From Sodiomyces alkalinus F11 (lineage: Eukaryota > Ascomycota > Sordariomycetes > Glomerellales > Plectosphaerellaceae): a stretch of DNA of 64,000 bases. A program made the position numbers and the translations under genes. The DNA is taken from assembly GCF_003711515.1 (NCBI RefSeq), contig NW_021167079.1, positions 1,043,471 to 1,107,470 of the forward strand. The letters are read 5' to 3'. The notes beneath the pieces are model-generated. The model was not told the origin of the DNA. It saw only the letters and a program-made list of their open reading frames with translations, and did not search any database. Positions 60,032 to 64,000 of this stretch are shown piece by piece (positions within the stretch are counted from its first letter, which is position 1; each line of letters begins with the position of its first letter).

Positions 60032-60889
60032 GGTTCTAGGGATCAGAAACACTAATGCTCAAAAAGCACGCGGAATTTGAAGGATATATAGGAATATATA
60101 GGTATATATATAGGGGGAGAGAGAGAGAGGTCGTGAGGAAGGAGGGAGATGAAGAGAGGAGAAGAGGAAGAGAGGAAGAGACGTGAGAGGTTTGGAGGTT
60201 GGGAAGTTGGGATGGAATGAAAGGTACGGTACCAGTTGGCCGACAGGTCACGGACTCGGGGCCTGGATAAGGTACAGTAAGGTACCTTAATTATTTATAA
60301 GGTACCTTACCTGTCAGATGCCCACAGCCACCTTATCGAGGTGTGACAAACCACATTGTGTCTGACGTGTTGAGTACTTCGTTCCGATGTATCCAAATTC
60401 ATTTCCCCTCATTTTTCCTAATAGTTAGACATCCCCGTGAAGTACCACGAACTTCACTTAGATGAATAAGGTAGGTAGGTACACACACAATTCCGAGTAC
60501 CTTGATTTGTGTTCTGACAGTTAAGGTACCTTTCCTTGCTTAAGAGGAGGGGGCATTCAATCAATGGCGGGGGAAGTGAGATAAGATAAGGTAATGATAA
60601 GATAAAGAAAGGAGTGCCCGCTGTGGATCCGAAACTCTCACCAGAGCAAGGTCAGCTCGGTGTACGGAGTAGGTAATTACCTAAGGTATTATTAGCTCGG
60701 TAATCTCGGTGAATGGCACATGACTCAGTTACTCGTAAGCTAATTACGAATTCTCCTCCTTGCTTCTTCCGCCTCGCTATCTAAGTCGTGAAAAAGCTGC
60801 AACCGCCGGCATGATGCCAGATTGTATCTGGATCCATCGCCGGGACTTCCTCCGAATCTATTATCTCTCTATTCATTATCTGTGTATCC
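60032..60889. promoter_or_regulatory. divergent promoter region with GGTACC-rich motifs
   Basis: The 858 bp between the uracil phosphoribosyltransferase and fluoride exporter genes. It contains two copies of the palindrome AAGGTACCTT (60279-60288 and 60299-60308), further GTACCTT strings near 60500-60535, a TACGGAGTA at 60663-60671, and GA-rich runs at 60115-60185. Confidence 0.45.
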
Positions 60890-62143
60890 ATGGAGCTGTC
60901 CCGTGAAGCAGTTGATTCACCACCATGGCGATCAGTCCCGCCATCACGGGGTTACCAACATGATCTCAGCCCTAGAAGCCATCAACGACACAGGAAACCT
61001 GCCTCTCACCTTGCGTCAAAGGTCTACACCTACTCCCATCTCATTTTCTTCTCTTTACTAGGAAATCTTGCACGAATAGGACTCCAAGCTTTGACTTTCT
61101 ACCCCGGAGCTCCCGTCACCTTCCCCATCCTGTGGGCCAACGTTGCCGGCTGCTTCATCATGGGTGCACTGGTGGAAGACCGTTCTTTCTTCCACTATCC
61201 TCTTTGTCTAAGGTCGCAGGAAGTCGAGCTCCCAGAGGAGGAACCCACCGATCCAGCCAGAGCCGAGTCCGGAGCCCAATTGGAATTGACACCGTCTATA
61301 GGTGACGATCAAAGTCCAGCCTCGTCCGACCAGCAGGGAAACGTCGCCTATAAAGCACACATGGCGGCCAAGAAGGCTATCCCGCTTTACCTCGGCCTGA
61401 CCATCGGCTTCTGCGGCTCCTGCACGTCCTTCGCCATCGTCATACGCGACATGTTCCTCTCCGCTTCCAACGACTTGCCTCAGACCCCTCCTTTCGCCAT
61501 GACGCCCCCCTGGCCCCGGAGCGGCGGCCACTCCTTCCTCGCCGTGCTCGCTGTGCTCATCGTCAGCGTCACGTTGTCCTATGCCGCCTTTGTGGTCGGC
61601 GCCCACTTCGCGGCCACCGTCCTACGCCCCGTCATGCTTCCGCTGCCGTTCGCCCTGATGCGCAACTGCCTCGACCCCCTTGCCGTCGTCCTGGGCTGGG
61701 GCTGCTGGGTCGCCGCCATCCTCCTGGCGGTGTTCCCCCCGCACGACCGCTGGCGCGGCGACGTGCTTTTCGCGCTCGTTTTCGCGCCGGTTGGCTGTCT
61801 CTTGCGCTTCGAACTCTCTGCTTGGCTCAACATGCGCGTGCCCTCCTTCCCGGTGGGGACTTTTGTGGCTAATATACTCGGCACTGTTCTCCTGGGCATG
61901 GGGTATGACCTCATGGTCGCGCCCGTGGGCGGTGTCCTCGAATGTCAGGTCCTGCGAGGTATCGAGGTCGGTTTCTGCGACTCCTTGACCACCTTGTCGT
62001 CTTGGATCGCCGAGATGGCCGCCCTGGGGAAACGGCACGCTGTTACCTATGGCGTAGTGAGCGTCTCTACCGCCTTCTCCTTGCTCACTGTCATCATGGG
62101 AGCGATGCGCTGGGGCCATGGATTCGGGGCACCTCTGTGCTAG
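60890..62143 (+). CDS. FEX1: fluoride exporter, two-domain CrcB/FEX type
   Basis: A plasma-membrane fluoride channel that keeps cytosolic fluoride low. It has 417 residues in one exon. Two CrcB domains lie in tandem, as in eukaryotic FEX proteins where one chain replaces a bacterial dimer. The first contains LGNLARIGLQAL and LWANVAGCFIMG (residues ~57-92). The second contains VGCLLRFELSAWLNMRVPSFPVGTF (positions ~61790-61865) and VANILGTVLLGM, with the pore-lining Asn conserved in both halves (N-x-x-G). An eighth-to-ninth helix region with DSLTTLSSWIAEM matches the conserved T-S/T-F-S-T-F-like block. The N-terminal ~45 residues are basic and poorly conserved. The ATG at 60890 is the first in frame. 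Fluoride cannot be used as a nutrient, so this is a detoxification gene. Confidence 0.93.
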   Translation: MELSREAVDSPPWRSVPPSRGYQHDLSPRSHQRHRKPASHLASKVYTYSHLIFFSLLGNLARIGLQALTFYPGAPVTFPILWANVAGCFIMGALVEDRSFFHYPLCLRSQEVELPEEEPTDPARAESGAQLELTPSIGDDQSPASSDQQGNVAYKAHMAAKKAIPLYLGLTIGFCGSCTSFAIVIRDMFLSASNDLPQTPPFAMTPPWPRSGGHSFLAVLAVLIVSVTLSYAAFVVGAHFAATVLRPVMLPLPFALMRNCLDPLAVVLGWGCWVAAILLAVFPPHDRWRGDVLFALVFAPVGCLLRFELSAWLNMRVPSFPVGTFVANILGTVLLGMGYDLMVAPVGGVLECQVLRGIEVGFCDSLTTLSSWIAEMAALGKRHAVTYGVVSVSTAFSLLTVIMGAMRWGHGFGAPLC

Positions 62144-62435
62144 TGTCGTCAGCTCCCGTTTCACACCTAGAATTGCATTTTGCAGGGGAACACTTGTCTG
62201 GATTTTTTTTTTTTTTTTTACAGAACCTGTTGAGGCCTTGCACAAATAGGCATATATTACTATCCATACTGGGGACTGGTGGTATACGGGTATTCCATCT
62301 CATGATCTCAATATATCCATTCCATTACCAAACGGATCCCGCATTCGAGCACCGACGTCCGAGCAGAATCCAGATTTAACCGAAACAAAAGCCTGCCGTC
62401 TACTCCGCAATAACGCTCATCTAAGCACCGAAGTC

Positions 62436-63060
62436 TCAACGTTTTCCGGGGTAGGCCATATCGGCAGAGGGCTGGTATTCCTGCTGAATGGCCTGGGCAG
62501 CCGGGGGAGCCTTCTCCTGCGCCTCTTTCTCCTGCTGGACCAGAGAGCAGCAAGCGCAGCAGCACGAGAGGGCGAGGTCGCCGAGGCAGGTGCCTTGGAG
62601 GTGGAACTTTGCGCGGACCTGGGCGCGTTGCATGGCGGCGGGGATCCAGTGAAGGCCCACGCAAGACGAAGCGCAAAATAGGAGACACTAAAGATCCGAG
62701 ATGAGGTTGTCAGCTCATCGGGGGGAGGTCCAAAAGGAGGATGAAGAGGCCAAAAGTTGGCCGAGGACTCACCGACGTGTTGACGGGCTCATAGCCGTCT
62801 AGGTTGGCATCCCGGTTGAGGCGGTGATGCGTCTTCCCGAAAGTGACGCAAGGCAAGCAGCAGCTCACGAGGCACAGGTCGATGGGGTTGAAGCAGGCGA
62901 AGAGGGAGTTGTTCCAGCTCTGAGCCGACGCGGGCGAGCTGGAGTGGATGACCTCGCCAGGTTTCGCGAGGACTTCGTTGAATCTTTGCGTCCATTCCTC
63001 GACGTCGCGGTTGTCGATAGGGCCTGCGCGGGCCTGGGTAGATGTTTGAGGGGCAGCCAT
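62436..63060 (-). CDS. PLAC8-family Cys-rich membrane protein
   Basis: A 179-residue protein in exons 63060-62773 and 62687-62436 with an 85-nt intron. The PLAC8 core is split by the intron. Exon 1 gives NSLFACFNPIDLCLVSCCLPCVTFGKTHHRLN, with the hallmark CCxPC, and exon 2 starts CLLFCASSCVGLHWIP. The domain ends with RAKFHLQGTCLGDLALSCCC and CCSLVQQEKEAQ. Two short hydrophobic segments are expected to contact or cross the membrane. Family members in plants and fungi affect heavy-metal resistance, cell number or secretion, but the mechanism is unclear. The C-terminal tail is Gln/Ala/Pro-rich. The start at 63060 (MAAPQTSTQ) has a good context. Confidence 0.9.
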
Positions 63061-64000
63061 TTTTTATTATTATTAAGCTAGGTAGTAGAAATGTCCGTCG
63101 ACAAGGGAAGCAAGACAAGAAAGAGAACGGATATGATAACTGTCTGGAGCGAAGTAGAAAGGAGTGGATGGCAAGAAAAAGACTGCGAAAAGCTAAGGAC
63201 TGGTTCAGCTGAAGAATCGGTTGCTGTTTGGTGTTCTCCCAAGCAAGGCAGAATTTAGAACATGCTTCTATTTATCTTTCCGCACGTTCCTCGAGACTTC
63301 TTAAAATTTGACGCAGCCTCTTCGCCCAGACGATACTCCTTACTCAAATTACTCAAATTACTCAATCCGTCTTGGAACGGTCAATAGCGGCCATCCCAAA
63401 TGCCATGTGTTCACGACACCAAGGCAAACGAGTTCTCGGTGGCTGTAGGGCTGATGCGTCTAGTTCATAGCACCCCTGCGTAAAAGCCCCTGACTTCTGC
63501 CAACTCCTGACACCGAACATTAACTATAGCCGTAGGCCTCACAGACGGCTCAGGGATGGTTGCGCCGGACTGACTGCTCTCATCTTCATCTTCGTGTTAA
63601 CAGTTACAACGTGGGCCATTGGGTAGGTGCCCACAACTCTCGTCTAATGGGTAGCCTATCGCGAAGCCCACAACACGACGCCTCATTTCCCAGAAGGGAG
63701 GCCTGAGCTTTGACACTCGAACTTGTCCCAAAACAGAGCACTAAGTCCTCAACCCTGCGTATGTAGGCCTCCCATCACTCGGCTTCGGTGACCCGTTTGG
63801 GCCCAAGTGTCGGGACAAATGGGCCCAGATTTACAGATATTCAAGCCACCGCACCCGACCTTATCTCGGGGACCGAGTTCGTCTTATTTGTTCGACTTGT
63901 CATCTGTGCGAGGTTGCAGGTAGAATGGAGATCGGAATTCAACAAGGCAGTTTCCCACGCCGGAAAGCAAAAATCTACTTTGTAACGAGGGACGTGTTGA
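63061..64000. other. right-edge stretch without supported genes
   Basis: Upstream of the PLAC8 gene to the window end. It contains an ATT-rich leader at 63061-63075 and a thrice-repeated attactcaa-like element at 63343-63365. No gene is visible, although one could begin beyond the edge. Confidence 0.45.

Overview
This window is nuclear DNA of a filamentous ascomycete (Pezizomycotina, most likely Sordariomycetes). Most genes are interrupted by short 50-180 nt spliceosomal introns with GT..AG borders. There are no operons, intergenic spaces run from about 0.3 to 3 kb, and the gene content is typically fungal: a Zn2Cys6 regulator, Sch9 kinase, fungal HAM1-like, BIM1-like and FEX proteins, and a GPI-anchored wall protein. 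I can support 24 well-formed protein genes, one partial gene at the left edge, one weak small ORF and one decayed gene. All exon borders were read by eye from reading frame, splice signals and family conservation. No rRNA, tRNA or CRISPR was found.

Layout. 0-7 kb, all on the minus strand: the 5' part of an NCS1 (uracil/allantoin-type) permease, a Zn2Cys6 regulator and allantoinase, which looks like a small purine/nitrogen-scavenging group. 7-9.8 kb carries no supported gene. 9.8-16 kb: mitochondrial polyprenyl diphosphate synthase (COQ1), the V-ATPase assembly factor VMA12, an ESCO-type zinc-finger protein without its acetyltransferase domain, and a PAP2 lipid phosphatase. 16-18.5 kb: a doubtful small ORF and an apparent RNase H-like relic. 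18.7-30 kb: an alcohol acetyltransferase-like enzyme, a small conserved protein, an AMSH-like deubiquitinase, an unknown protein, prefoldin subunit 6 and VPS4. 30-39 kb: NOP56, SCH9 and an MFS transporter. 39-51 kb: a 98-bp mariner-type MITE, a secreted nucleoside hydrolase, a large HAM1-like lipid-binding protein, a 3-kb gene-poor stretch holding a 124-bp hairpin element, and an APH-fold kinase-like protein. 51-64 kb: a GPI-anchored Cys-rich protein, a BIM1/X325-like membrane protein, DNA ligase IV, uracil phosphoribosyltransferase, a two-domain fluoride exporter and a PLAC8 protein.

Functional threads. Base and nitrogen salvage recurs (permease, allantoinase, nucleoside hydrolase, uracil phosphoribosyltransferase). 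Two ESCRT/multivesicular-body functions (AMSH, VPS4) lie within 4 kb of each other. Ribosome biogenesis (NOP56) sits beside the nutrient kinase Sch9. The best leads for novelty are the zinc-finger-only ESCO protein, the RNase H-like relic that seems to have lost its catalytic residues, the two miniature inverted-repeat elements, a dispersed TACGGAGTA motif, and a 75-nt SCH9 intron that could be retained without breaking the frame.
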